Positions 1-7,430 of a stretch of DNA of 13,415 bases are shown in pieces (within the stretch, counting starts at the first letter, position 1; every line of letters begins with the position of its first letter). The notes below the pieces were generated by a model. It saw only the letters and a program-made list of their open reading frames with translations, had not been told where the DNA came from and did no database searches. Location: contig CAZIAD010000069.1 in assembly GCA_964537555.1 (NCBI GenBank), forward strand, positions 1-13,415. Direction: 5' to 3'. Source of the stretch: CAYRWR01 sp964537555 (lineage in GTDB: Bacteria > Spirochaetota > Brevinematia > Brevinematales > CAYRWR01). The position numbers were made by a program, and so were the translations under genes.

Positions 1-10
1 TTTTCCCCAT
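1..10 (-). CDS. Possible 5' end of a divergent gene, cut by left edge
   Basis: On the minus strand an ATG (bases 10-8) is followed by two codons (Gly, Lys) before the window ends. It is preceded six bases upstream by AAAGGTG, a plausible ribosome binding site. A TATAAT hexamer lies on the same strand at 42-37. Only three codons are visible, so nothing can be said of the product. It could equally be a chance ATG. If real, it is divergent from crtZ and shares its upstream region. Confidence 0.25.
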
Positions 11-91
11 TGATTCACCTTTCTAAATAAAGTTAGATTATAATAATAAAATTTTCAGGTAATGGCAATTTTTCACTATATTTTAAAATAT

Positions 92-121
92 TTGATTTTC
101 ACAATGGAATATCAGTATAAT
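92..121 (+). promoter_or_regulatory. Predicted sigma-70 type promoter of crtZ-DUF2141
   Basis: TTGATT (92-97) and a perfect TATAAT (116-121) are separated by 18 bases. A start site near 128 would leave a leader of only about 12 bases, just enough to include the AAGGAG ribosome binding site at 128-133. The surrounding 1-139 is very AT-rich, which raises the chance of false hits. Confidence 0.45.
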
Positions 122-139
122 ACATAAAAGGAGTGTACT

Positions 140-589
140 ATGAAAATAGTATTTCACATACTAGTGTTCCTGCTTGGATTAGTGGGTATGGAGGCAGTCG
201 CCTGGTTTACCCATAAATATGTCATGCATGGCTTACTATGGGTCCTGCATGAAGATCACCACAGGGCGCATGAAGGATGGCTGGAAAAAAACGACTGGTT
301 TACAGTGTTTTTTATGTCCCTGGCTATATTTTGTATCATCTTCGGCCTGCAAACCCAGCGCTATTATTTATTTAGCTTAGGCCTGGGTATTTCAGCCTAT
401 GGGATGTGCTATTTTGCCTTTCATGACCTCATGTTCCACAGGCGATTAAAGCTCATCAAACGCCCTACCCGGTCCAGATATCTGAAGAGGCTGATAAAGG
501 CGCACACGGTACATCACTCTTCCAGTGATAAAAATAAAAGCATTTGTTACGGATTTTTATGGGCAAGCAGGAGATACGATGAAAAGTAG
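140..589 (+). CDS. crtZ: Beta-carotene hydroxylase (CrtZ family)
   Basis: A 149-residue membrane di-iron hydroxylase that would add hydroxyl groups at C3/C3' of the beta rings of carotenoids (beta-carotene to cryptoxanthin and zeaxanthin, or the equivalent on ketocarotenoids). The full ten-histidine metal-binding set of the CrtZ/fatty acid hydroxylase superfamily is present: HX4H at His25/His30, HX2HH at His37/His40/His41, HX4H at His95/His100 and HX2HH at His122/His125/His126. Hydrophobic stretches at about residues 3-22, 54-72 and 75-95 fit membrane spans. Length is normal for compact bacterial CrtZ. AAGGAG lies six bases before the ATG. The 3' end overlaps the next gene by 11 bases, so the two are probably co-translated. 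No other carotenoid gene (crtB, crtI, crtY) is in view, so the actual substrate is unknown. Confidence 0.9.
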   Translation: MKIVFHILVFLLGLVGMEAVAWFTHKYVMHGLLWVLHEDHHRAHEGWLEKNDWFTVFFMSLAIFCIIFGLQTQRYYLFSLGLGISAYGMCYFAFHDLMFHRRLKLIKRPTRSRYLKRLIKAHTVHHSSSDKNKSICYGFLWASRRYDEK

Positions 590-1037
590 AAATATTCTGA
601 TACTACTGGTGGTATTGTTACTGGGGTCTGAGGCCTATGGAGAAGAATCGATGGGGGATCTCCAGATTCAGTTTACAGGGATGCGGACTCTTAATGGCCA
701 GATATTGCTTAACATCTTTAACGAGAAAAAAGACTTTCCCGACAGTAATAAAAAAGCCTATCGCTATGCAATACTGGTCCTGGCCACTAATAAGACCCAG
801 ATCACCATCAAGGACCTGCCCTACGGGACTTATGCCATCGCTGTCTTACATGACGAAAACAGCTCCTTAAATGTAGAAAAAAACGGCCTGGGAATCCCCC
901 GTGAAGGAGTGGCATTTTCTCAAAATGCCTTCCATGCCATGAGAGCACCCAGCTTTGATGAATGTGCCTTTAGTCTGGATCAGCCTGTACTGAAAATGAA
1001 ACTGAAATTCCATTACTTTCTAAAATTAAAGGATTAA
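579..1037 (+). CDS. Secreted DUF2141 domain protein
   Basis: A 152-residue exported protein of unknown function. Start chosen at the ATG at 579, which has AGGAG five bases upstream (569-573) and begins a clear signal peptide (MKSRN, then a run of Leu/Ile/Val, likely cut after Ala-Tyr-Gly near residue 21). An in-frame ATG at 525 would put about 18 extra residues before the signal peptide and is unlikely. DUF2141 hallmarks are visible: a strand with GQILLNIFN, then DLPYGTYAIAVLHDEN, then GLGIPREGVAFSQN, and a final APSFDECAF. The fold is probably a beta-sandwich in the periplasm or envelope. It overlaps crtZ by 11 bases, which suggests a shared transcript. A link to carotenoids is inferred from position only. 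Confidence 0.85.
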   Translation: MKSRNILILLVVLLLGSEAYGEESMGDLQIQFTGMRTLNGQILLNIFNEKKDFPDSNKKAYRYAILVLATNKTQITIKDLPYGTYAIAVLHDENSSLNVEKNGLGIPREGVAFSQNAFHAMRAPSFDECAFSLDQPVLKMKLKFHYFLKLKD

Positions 1038-1051
1038 TAAGTACAGGGCAT

Positions 1052-1072
1052 GGATGCTCGATCCTTATTTTT
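1052..1072 (+). terminator. Weak candidate terminator after the DUF2141 gene
   Basis: GGAT (1052-1055) and ATCC (1061-1064) can pair around a five-base loop and are followed by TTATTTTT (1065-1072). AAGGAT at 1029-1034 can compete for the ATCCTT arm. The stem is short, and the T-rich part coincides with the stop codon of the convergent gene, so this is only a possibility. Confidence 0.25.
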
Positions 1073-2681
1073 CCAGTATATAAAACTCCGTACGACGGTT
1101 TAAGGCACGTCCCTGTTCCGTATCATTAGAAGCTATGGGCCTGTCCTGCCCAAAACCGGCTGTACTGAGCCTGTGAGGAGAGATCCCGTTTTTAATGAGG
1201 TAATCTCTTACGGTCTCAGCCCGTTTTTCAGACAGGATCTGGTTGTAATCATGATCCCCGCTGGAGTCGGTGTGCCCCCGGATCTCCATACTGATACGGG
1301 GATGTTTCTTTAGCTGTGCCACGATCTGGTCCAGTACTTCCAGAGATTCCGTATGGAGATAGGATTTATTGAGTTCAAAATAAATATTGTTTACAATAAC
1401 ACTGTCCCCTTTTTTCATGTCATCCAGCTGTATCACCGTAGTATTTGTAGGCTGGATCACTACCAAGCTGGGATCGACCTGTATAGTGACCTGGCCTGGT
1501 TTACCGATGGCATAGAGAGTCTTACCCGCGGGGAGATAGATCACCCCCTTATCTGCTACCGGCTGAGAGGGGCCCCCGGGCTCAGTAGTCCTGAATGTCC
1601 ACAGAGTTTTTCCCTTCTGATCAAAACTATATGCTTTGAGGATAGTAGTATTGATACCCTGTCCTGTCGGTGAAAGGGAGGCCAGATAGATCTGATCTCT
1701 GATAATCACAAAAGAGGGCGAGCTGGCCTCACCACTCGGAAATGAATAATTTATCTTTCCATTGTCCGGATCGGTCACCACTACCTGATTATTGCCCAGG
1801 CTAAATAGTATATGCCGGTCTGTGAATCCCGGCCCGGATGTGATCAGCTCATCATACTCCCTGGTCCATAATATATCACCCGTGTGCAGACCCAGACAGT
1901 ATAGTTTTTTTCCGGAAGCTATATAGACCCTATCCCGGTAAATGACTGGATTAAATATCTGGAAAGAATTATCTATATCTTTTTCCCAGCGGACCGTACC
2001 GTCACCTGCATTCAGGCAATAGACTATGAATCGTCCCCGGGACAGGTCTTTGGACTGGGTAAAAATACTATTGTTATAGAATGAAGGAAAGCCACCGAAG
2101 CTCGTGATGGCCGGGTTATACCATAGTACATGGCCATTGGTATAATTTCGGGCCATAAAGTATTTTCTGGTACCATAGATGACCCTGAAATCAGCCAGAA
2201 TAGGGTCGGCATATATGCTGTCATTTAATCCACTGACCTGGCTGGTGTCGTTAAGCCCGGCCCGGGCCCACAGGACGATTCCAGTATATTTATCCAGGCA
2301 GTACAGGGCTGTGGCATCAGACAGGTAGAGATAGGACTCCTTGATGACCGGATACTTGATCTTTCCGGCTACAGCCGAAGGCCGTCCGAATTTTCTGGAA
2401 GTCTCAACCAGGTCAAAAGTCCAGAGCAGACCTCCCGTAGCCTGGTCCAGACAGTAGACAGTCTTGCTGAGATCTGCAAAATAGACTCTTCCTTCTGAAA
2501 TAATGGGATTATATATAGTTTGAGCGGCACTGAAGGTCCACTGTAAGAGATTGGTACGCACCAGCATCTCGTCATTATTTGCTGTAAAATAGATATTTCC
2601 TTTGTAGACCGGCCAGTCTGCCGCCCGGCACCACACAAAAGAGAATATAAGGCCTATAAGGAGCAACACCATTCTTTTCAT
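1065..2681 (-). CDS. Exported PQQ-type beta-propeller fused to OmpA peptidoglycan-binding domain
   Basis: A 538-residue envelope protein. Residues 1-20 form a signal peptide ending Trp-Cys-Arg-Ala; the cysteine is not in a proper lipobox. From about 21 to 400 come repeated PQQ-like/BamB-like propeller blades, recognisable as a Tyr-Cys-Leu-Asp/Gly strand, a Thr-Gly turn, then Leu-Trp (YCLDQATGGLLW, YCLDKYTGIVLW, YCLGLHTGDILW). The last 110 residues (about 430-538) are an OmpA C-terminal domain: NIYFELNKSYL, GHTDSSG at 469-475, LSEKRAETV and an NRRTEF end. Asp472 and Arg487 correspond to the diaminopimelate-binding Asp/Arg pair of OmpA, with the same spacing of 15. It probably tethers a propeller scaffold to peptidoglycan. 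No PQQ-enzyme catalytic motif was recognised. AAGGA precedes the start by six bases and sits inside a small CATCC/GGATG hairpin. It is divergent from the mevalonate operon. Confidence 0.85.
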   Translation of the reverse strand: MKRMVLLLIGLIFSFVWCRAADWPVYKGNIYFTANNDEMLVRTNLLQWTFSAAQTIYNPIISEGRVYFADLSKTVYCLDQATGGLLWTFDLVETSRKFGRPSAVAGKIKYPVIKESYLYLSDATALYCLDKYTGIVLWARAGLNDTSQVSGLNDSIYADPILADFRVIYGTRKYFMARNYTNGHVLWYNPAITSFGGFPSFYNNSIFTQSKDLSRGRFIVYCLNAGDGTVRWEKDIDNSFQIFNPVIYRDRVYIASGKKLYCLGLHTGDILWTREYDELITSGPGFTDRHILFSLGNNQVVVTDPDNGKINYSFPSGEASSPSFVIIRDQIYLASLSPTGQGINTTILKAYSFDQKGKTLWTFRTTEPGGPSQPVADKGVIYLPAGKTLYAIGKPGQVTIQVDPSLVVIQPTNTTVIQLDDMKKGDSVIVNNIYFELNKSYLHTESLEVLDQIVAQLKKHPRISMEIRGHTDSSGDHDYNQILSEKRAETVRDYLIKNGISPHRLSTAGFGQDRPIASNDTEQGRALNRRTEFYILEK

Positions 2682-2712
2682 CTTCCATCCTTTGGGATGA
2701 TTTACTTTTAAT

Positions 2713-2741
2713 AGTCTATCACCAAATTATTGATTTGTCAT
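2713..2741 (-). promoter_or_regulatory. Candidate promoter of the propeller-OmpA gene
   Basis: On the minus strand, ATGACA (2741-2736) and TAGACT (2718-2713) are 17 bases apart, giving a start near 2706 and a leader of about 25 bases. The -10 element is poor (four of six), although the same hexamer serves as the candidate -10 of bioB. No stronger pair was seen for this gene. Confidence 0.3.
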
Positions 2742-2809
2742 ATTCTATCTACTCCTCCTGAGAAAATTTTAAAAAAACCTAAAACTTTTCTTTTTTAAAT
2801 ATCTTTGTT

Positions 2810-2824
2810 ATATTAGTCTAATAT
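2810..2824. promoter_or_regulatory. 15-base perfect palindrome, candidate operator of the mevalonate operon
   Basis: ATATTAG-T-CTAATAT reads the same on both strands around a single central base. It lies 46 bases before the mvaS start codon. A -10-like TATGAT occurs at 2836-2841, so the palindrome falls where its -35 region would be. The right arm also resembles a -10 (TAATAT). Position and symmetry suggest a dimeric repressor or activator site; the protein is unknown. Confidence 0.4.
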
Positions 2825-2827
2825 GAG

Positions 2828-2844
2828 TGATTTGGTATGATTTG
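2828..2844 (+). repeat. Direct repeat TGATTTG, 10 bases apart, upstream of mvaS
   Basis: TGATTTG occurs at 2828-2834 and 2838-2844, exactly one helical turn apart, between the palindrome and the ribosome binding site. A third copy is at 2731-2737 in the same spacer. In AT-rich DNA such words arise by chance, but the phasing and position are suggestive of a tandem binding site. Confidence 0.25.
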
Positions 2845-2870
2845 TGTAATCTACTAAAGAGGTCGGAACC

Positions 2871-4145
2871 ATGACAGACACAAAAATCGGCATAAGTGAC
2901 ATCAGCATCTTTATCCCTGATCAGATCATGCCTCTGCAGACAATCCTGGAACAAAGGACCCGGGAGGATGAAAAGTGGCAGAGGCGTCTCTCCCGTGCCA
3001 TACAGATCACCGGGCAGGAGTCTTTCCGTTTTCCCTCCCCCTGGGAAGATACCACTACTATGGCGGCCCAGGCCTGTCATAGCCTATTAAAAAATCGAAG
3101 TCCTGAAGAACGTAAACAGGTCCGCTATCTGACCATAGGGACAGAGACATCTATAGATTTCTCTAAGCCGGCATCGAGCTATGTATTGGGTATGATGGAT
3201 AAGGCCATGACCCCCTTATCCCCTTTCCTCAGTACCTTTCAGCTGCAGCATGCCTGTGCCGGAGCTACTCTGGGACTCTTATCAATATGTGGACTCTTAA
3301 GTAGTGCAGGCCAGCCCGGAGATAAGGGAGTAGCCCTGAGTTCGGACATCAGCCGTTATGAAGCTCCCTCTACAGCCGAGATCACCCAGGGAGCGGGTGC
3401 TACTGCCCTGCTGGTAGAGCAGGACCCCCGCCTCATTGAGCTGGATCTGCCCTCCCTGGGAGTCTATTCCAAAGATGTAGATGACTTTTTCCGCCCTCTC
3501 TATTCAGTCACAGCCATGGTCAAGGGACGTTATTCCTCCCTGTGCTATAATGAAAACCTGATCGGGGCATTTTCTGACCATTGCCACCGGGCCGGACTGG
3601 ACCCGGTCGAAGAGCTCAAAAGCATAGATATTTTCAGTCTTCATGTTCCCTATTCTCAGATGCCCTACAATGCCCTGCAAAAGCTGTTCGAGAAGTATCT
3701 GGATTATAATGAAGAACAGACCCGTGCTTATTTACAGGATAAAGGATTCTTTAGTTCTATCGAACCAGCCCGTACCATTGGAAACATCTATACCGGCAGT
3801 CTTTTTCTGAGCCTGGCCTTTAGCCTCAGGGAAAGACACCAGACCCTGGGACAGGATATTGTGGGCAAAAAAATATTGCTGGCCAGTTATGGATCGGGGA
3901 GTACCATGGCCCTTATCACGGGAAAGATAGCTGCCGGTGCCCCTGATGTGATTAATAACTGGGACCTGGATCAGGCCTTTAGTCATATCAGGGATGTCGA
4001 GTTTCCCGTCTATCAGCACTGGCTGGATAATGGCAAACCCGGGCCCCTGTTTTCACAAAAGGAAAATGTGGATAACATTCCGGCGGGACGCTTTTACCTG
4101 GAGAAAATAAGGGAGGACGGATACCGTGAATACAACATCAGATGA
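2871..4145 (+). CDS. mvaS: Hydroxymethylglutaryl-CoA synthase
   Basis: First committed enzyme of the mevalonate pathway: condenses acetyl-CoA with acetoacetyl-CoA to HMG-CoA in the cytoplasm. The thiolase-like fold carries the three catalytic residues: Glu92 in GTETSIDFSKP, the acyl-accepting Cys129 in QHACAGATLGL, and His258 in LHVPYSQMPYNAL. A late glycine-rich strand SYGSGSTMALI matches the family. At 424 residues it is somewhat longer than the roughly 390 of Gram-positive MvaS. The extra length appears to lie partly in the N-terminal region (residues 25-55) and the C-terminal tail. The ATG is preceded by AAAGAGGT at seven bases. It opens a six-gene operon, and its last 20 bases overlap the next gene. 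Confidence 0.95.
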   Translation: MTDTKIGISDISIFIPDQIMPLQTILEQRTREDEKWQRRLSRAIQITGQESFRFPSPWEDTTTMAAQACHSLLKNRSPEERKQVRYLTIGTETSIDFSKPASSYVLGMMDKAMTPLSPFLSTFQLQHACAGATLGLLSICGLLSSAGQPGDKGVALSSDISRYEAPSTAEITQGAGATALLVEQDPRLIELDLPSLGVYSKDVDDFFRPLYSVTAMVKGRYSSLCYNENLIGAFSDHCHRAGLDPVEELKSIDIFSLHVPYSQMPYNALQKLFEKYLDYNEEQTRAYLQDKGFFSSIEPARTIGNIYTGSLFLSLAFSLRERHQTLGQDIVGKKILLASYGSGSTMALITGKIAAGAPDVINNWDLDQAFSHIRDVEFPVYQHWLDNGKPGPLFSQKENVDNIPAGRFYLEKIREDGYREYNIR

Positions 4146-5211
4146 ATTCTCCCGCAGAAAGTCGGAACACCTGGAAATATGCCTGGATCACGAAAAATAC
4201 AGAGTAAAGACCAGTGATGCCCTCTTCGAAGAGATCCATTTTTATCACCATGCCCTGCCTGAGATAAATCGTGAGGAAATCTCTCTGTCCACCCGGGTAT
4301 TGGATTTTGATGCCAGGGCTCCCCTCTTTATTTCCTGCATGACCGGAGGCAGTGAGGAAGGCTACCAGCTCAATAAGGAGCTGGCCGCAGCCGCTGAGGC
4401 TTTAAGAATCCCGGTAGGTATGGGTTCCAACCGTATCTTGTGGAAGAAACCGGATACCCTGCCTCATTTTGAATTCCGAAAATTTGCCCCCACTGTACCC
4501 CTCCTCTCCAATCTAGGCGCCGTGCAGATACGGGATATGGACCATAATGAAATCATCGAGATGAACAAAAGACTGGGAGTGAGTGCCCAGGTCATACACT
4601 GTAACCCGGGCCAGGAATTATTCCAGCCTGAAGGGGACCGGAATTTTAAAGGAATCACCCAGGCCCTATACCGTTTCATCGATTCATCCCCTCTGCCCGT
4701 CATTATCAAAGAGACAGGATTTGGATTTCACCCCCGCGAAGTGACAGACTTACTGGAACATGGCGCCTATGCGGTGGACCTGGCCGGAGCCGGGGGGACC
4801 AACTGGATCAGTGTAGAGGCCTATAGGAACCATGACCAGGAATTACAGAGATCCCGGGAATTTGATAGCTGGGGACATCCCACTGCCCTGCTCCTGGCCG
4901 CACTGAAGGGTACGCCTCATATCTGGGCCTCAGGAGGTATACACAGCGGTATGGATGCAGCCAAGGCTCTAGCCCTGGGGGCGGAAATGGCCGGGCTGGC
5001 TATGGGATTTATAGAAGTAGTAAAAAAGGAAGGCAGAGAAGGCGTCATTGCTTATTTTGAGCAACTGGAAAAGACGATCATTGATGTCATGCTATTGAGC
5101 TCCTGCCGCACTATAGCCGAACTACAGGCCTCTGCTCTGCGATATTCCCCCTCTTTTAGGGAACAGCTCTCAGAATACAGAAAAGGCCTGGCAAGGACAG
5201 AAAATGAATAA
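4126..5211 (+). CDS. fni: Isopentenyl-diphosphate delta-isomerase, type 2 (FMN-dependent)
   Basis: Interconverts IPP and DMAPP using reduced FMN and NADPH; a TIM-barrel enzyme unrelated to type 1 Idi. Family landmarks in order: RRKSEHL near residue 10, MTGGS, GMGSNR, SNLGAVQ, the active-site stretch HCNPGQELFQPEGD (usual form HLNPxQExxQPEGD, so a Cys replaces Leu here), KETGFG, AGAGGTNW, and the phosphate-binding ASGGIHSGMDAAKALALGA. Length 361 is normal. Start is GTG at 4126, with GGAGG nine bases upstream inside the end of mvaS. This is the only non-ATG start chosen in the operon. The last eight bases overlap mvaA. Confidence 0.95.
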   Translation: MNTTSDEFSRRKSEHLEICLDHEKYRVKTSDALFEEIHFYHHALPEINREEISLSTRVLDFDARAPLFISCMTGGSEEGYQLNKELAAAAEALRIPVGMGSNRILWKKPDTLPHFEFRKFAPTVPLLSNLGAVQIRDMDHNEIIEMNKRLGVSAQVIHCNPGQELFQPEGDRNFKGITQALYRFIDSSPLPVIIKETGFGFHPREVTDLLEHGAYAVDLAGAGGTNWISVEAYRNHDQELQRSREFDSWGHPTALLLAALKGTPHIWASGGIHSGMDAAKALALGAEMAGLAMGFIEVVKKEGREGVIAYFEQLEKTIIDVMLLSSCRTIAELQASALRYSPSFREQLSEYRKGLARTENE

Positions 5212-6463
5212 CAGACCCGATCTCAGAAAAAAGAACATCCATGAGCGCAGAGAAATCCTCATGAGCCGGTTATCCACCACAGAAGAGGAGTCTATCCTGT
5301 TGCATAGCCTGAATCATTTTGATGACCTGGCAGATATACTGATAGAAAACGCCATTGGTTTTACCCCCCTGCCATTGGGCATAGTCCCCTCTTTTCTGCT
5401 CAATAATAAAGAATACACCATACCTCTCTCTACAGAGGAACCCTCAGTGATCGCAGCCCTGAGTCATGCTTCCAGAATATTATCCCGGGCAGGGGGTATA
5501 AGCGCCCGGGGAGCCCAGCCCCTCACTAAAGGGCAGGTCCTGATTGAGACAAATGACCCCGCCTCAGCAGACCTAGTCAATGATCATCTGGAAGAGCTGG
5601 AGTCTATACTACTGGAGAGGCTGCATAGTATGACGCTACGGGGAGGTGGCTTCCGGGGATGGGAGATCCGTTATCATCCGGAGATCAGGACCCTGGAGGC
5701 AGGCTTCTGGATAGATACCCGGGACTCTATGGGTGCCAATCTGGTCAATACCCTGGCCGAAAGCCTGGTCAGCCCCCTGGAAAAGATATGTTCCGGAAAA
5801 AAAATCCTGGCAGTATTATCCAATACCGGTACAAAAAGAGTAGCTACAGCAGAATTTAGTCTGCCCCTGGATAGATCCCTGGGCCTGGGGTCTGAACCCC
5901 TGGAATATGCCACTCGCATAGTACGGGCCGCTGACCTGGCCTGGCATATCCCGGACCGGGCCGTGACCCATAATAAAGGTATCATGAACGGGATCACTGC
6001 CCTGGCATTGGCTACGGGTAATGACAGTCGTGCCCTGGAGGCTGCCGTACATGCTTATGCCGCCCGGGATGGACAGTATCGTAGTCTTAGTAGCTATACA
6101 ATAGAAGATAAACAGTTAAAAGGCAACATCTCTCTTCCCCTCCCCCTGGCTACAGTAGGGGGATGCATAGATATTCATCCCTCCTATAGCCTGGCTCTGA
6201 AGATACTGGGCTCTCCCGGAAGTGAGGAACTGACAGCCCTGGCCGCCGGTGTGGGACTGGCCCAGAACTTTGCCGCACTGCTGGCCCTGAGCGGCCCCGG
6301 CATACAAAAAGGCCACATGAAGCTCCAGGCCCGTCGGGTGGCCTGGCAGGCGGGTGCCCGGGGCGATGAAGTCCCTGAGCTGTTACGACTCATGAATGAT
6401 AATCAGGCATATAGTCCAATAAAATGCCGAGAGCTCTTAAAACAGATCAGGGGCGGACAGTAA
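5204..6463 (+). CDS. mvaA: Hydroxymethylglutaryl-CoA reductase, class II
   Basis: Reduces HMG-CoA to mevalonate with four electrons from two NAD(P)H. Soluble, with no membrane anchor and 419 residues, as in bacterial class II enzymes. Visible active-site elements: the glutamate in STEEPSVIAA (residues 76-85), the cofactor-binding DSMGANLVNT (174-183), the lysine in THNKGIMNG (Lys258), the aspartate in ATGNDSRALEA (Asp274) and the late histidine in GHMKLQAR (His371). These match the Glu-Lys-Asp-His set known from Pseudomonas mevalonii. AAGGA lies six bases upstream of the ATG, within the end of fni. Cofactor preference (NADH or NADPH) cannot be judged with certainty. Confidence 0.95.
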   Translation: MNNRPDLRKKNIHERREILMSRLSTTEEESILLHSLNHFDDLADILIENAIGFTPLPLGIVPSFLLNNKEYTIPLSTEEPSVIAALSHASRILSRAGGISARGAQPLTKGQVLIETNDPASADLVNDHLEELESILLERLHSMTLRGGGFRGWEIRYHPEIRTLEAGFWIDTRDSMGANLVNTLAESLVSPLEKICSGKKILAVLSNTGTKRVATAEFSLPLDRSLGLGSEPLEYATRIVRAADLAWHIPDRAVTHNKGIMNGITALALATGNDSRALEAAVHAYAARDGQYRSLSSYTIEDKQLKGNISLPLPLATVGGCIDIHPSYSLALKILGSPGSEELTALAAGVGLAQNFAALLALSGPGIQKGHMKLQARRVAWQAGARGDEVPELLRLMNDNQAYSPIKCRELLKQIRGGQ

Positions 6464-6464
6464 T

Positions 6465-7430
6465 ATGGAAACGAAAGCCTGGGCTATAGCCCATCCTTCT
6501 CTGGCTCTGATAAAATACTGGGGTAAGCAGGATACACAGCTTAATCTTCCGGCCACCACATCTCTGGCTGTGAGCCTGAATGAGCTAAGCTCAAAGGTAG
6601 AGGTCTGTCTCAGTGACAGGGACAGGGTGATTCTGGATGGTAAAGAGCAGGCCCCGGAAAGATATTCCTTATTTTTAGACAATATACGATCGGTATTAAA
6701 AACAGACCATCATTATGATATCATGGCACTCAATGACTTTCCTGGCTCTGCCGGGCTGGCCTCTTCATCCAGCGGTTTTGCCGCACTCACTGCAGCCTGT
6801 GCTGCCCTCTCCGGACAGGAGGTCCTCCCCCCTGATTTGAGTAGTATGGCCCGGCTGGGTTCTGCCAGTGCTGCCCGTTCTATATTCGGGGGCTTTACCC
6901 TGCTACCTGCAGGCAGCTCAGCCGCCCGGCCGCTTTATGACCATCACTACTGGCCTGAACTGAGGGTCCTGATCTGCCTGGTGGATGAGGGCCCTAAGAT
7001 GCTGTCTTCCCGGAGTGCCATGGAACGATCCAGAAATACCAGTCCCTATTATGATGCATGGATAAAAGATGCCCAAACAGTCAGTGATGAAGCAGTCAGA
7101 GCCCTGGAACAGAAGGACCTGGAAAGATTAGGCAGCCTCATGCGGCTCAGCTACCAGAGGATGTTTGCCACCATGTTTTCCGCAGATCCCCCCATTATCT
7201 ACTGGAAGCCTGGTTCATTGGCACTGATACATCTGGCGCAGGAATTACGCACCCAGGGTATAGGTATCTGGGAGACAATGGATGCAGGGCCTCAGGTCAA
7301 GTACTTCTGCCTGGATCAGGATACAAAAAGGATCAAAGCACTGATTGAGGCACGTTTCCCTGAAATGAAGGTGCTGGTGAGCAGGCCTGGGCCCGGTGTA
7401 TCATACGGTACAGGAAAATTAAGCCTATGA
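6465..7430 (+). CDS. mvaD: Diphosphomevalonate decarboxylase
   Basis: ATP-dependent decarboxylation of mevalonate 5-diphosphate to IPP. A GHMP-superfamily protein of 321 residues, a usual length. Landmarks: ALIKYWGK (14-21) with substrate-binding lysines; PATTSLAVSL (29-38); the ATP loop GLASSSSGFAAL (97-108); RLGSASAARSIFGGF (130-144), where the usual GSGSACRS has become GSASAARS; and the catalytic aspartate Asp273 in MDAGPQVK, where the usual DAGPN has Gln for Asn. The conserved KYWGK and Asp273 favour decarboxylase over the related mevalonate-3-kinases, though these substitutions leave a little room. One base separates it from mvaA. The upstream AGGGGCGGA is a weak ribosome binding site, so coupling is likely. 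Confidence 0.92.
   Translation: METKAWAIAHPSLALIKYWGKQDTQLNLPATTSLAVSLNELSSKVEVCLSDRDRVILDGKEQAPERYSLFLDNIRSVLKTDHHYDIMALNDFPGSAGLASSSSGFAALTAACAALSGQEVLPPDLSSMARLGSASAARSIFGGFTLLPAGSSAARPLYDHHYWPELRVLICLVDEGPKMLSSRSAMERSRNTSPYYDAWIKDAQTVSDEAVRALEQKDLERLGSLMRLSYQRMFATMFSADPPIIYWKPGSLALIHLAQELRTQGIGIWETMDAGPQVKYFCLDQDTKRIKALIEARFPEMKVLVSRPGPGVSYGTGKLSL

Noticed and set aside
525..578. Upstream ATG extending the DUF2141 protein by 18 residues.
   Set aside because: It would bury the signal peptide, has no ribosome binding site, and runs further into crtZ. The ATG at 579 has AGGAG at the right distance.
2826..2839. The 14-base word GAGTGATTTGGTAT occurs both before mvaS and near the 3' end of the AraC gene (about 12665-12678).
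   Set aside because: About one shared 14-mer is expected by chance in a window this long. The second copy is inside a conserved AraC coding region, so it is not a shared regulatory site.
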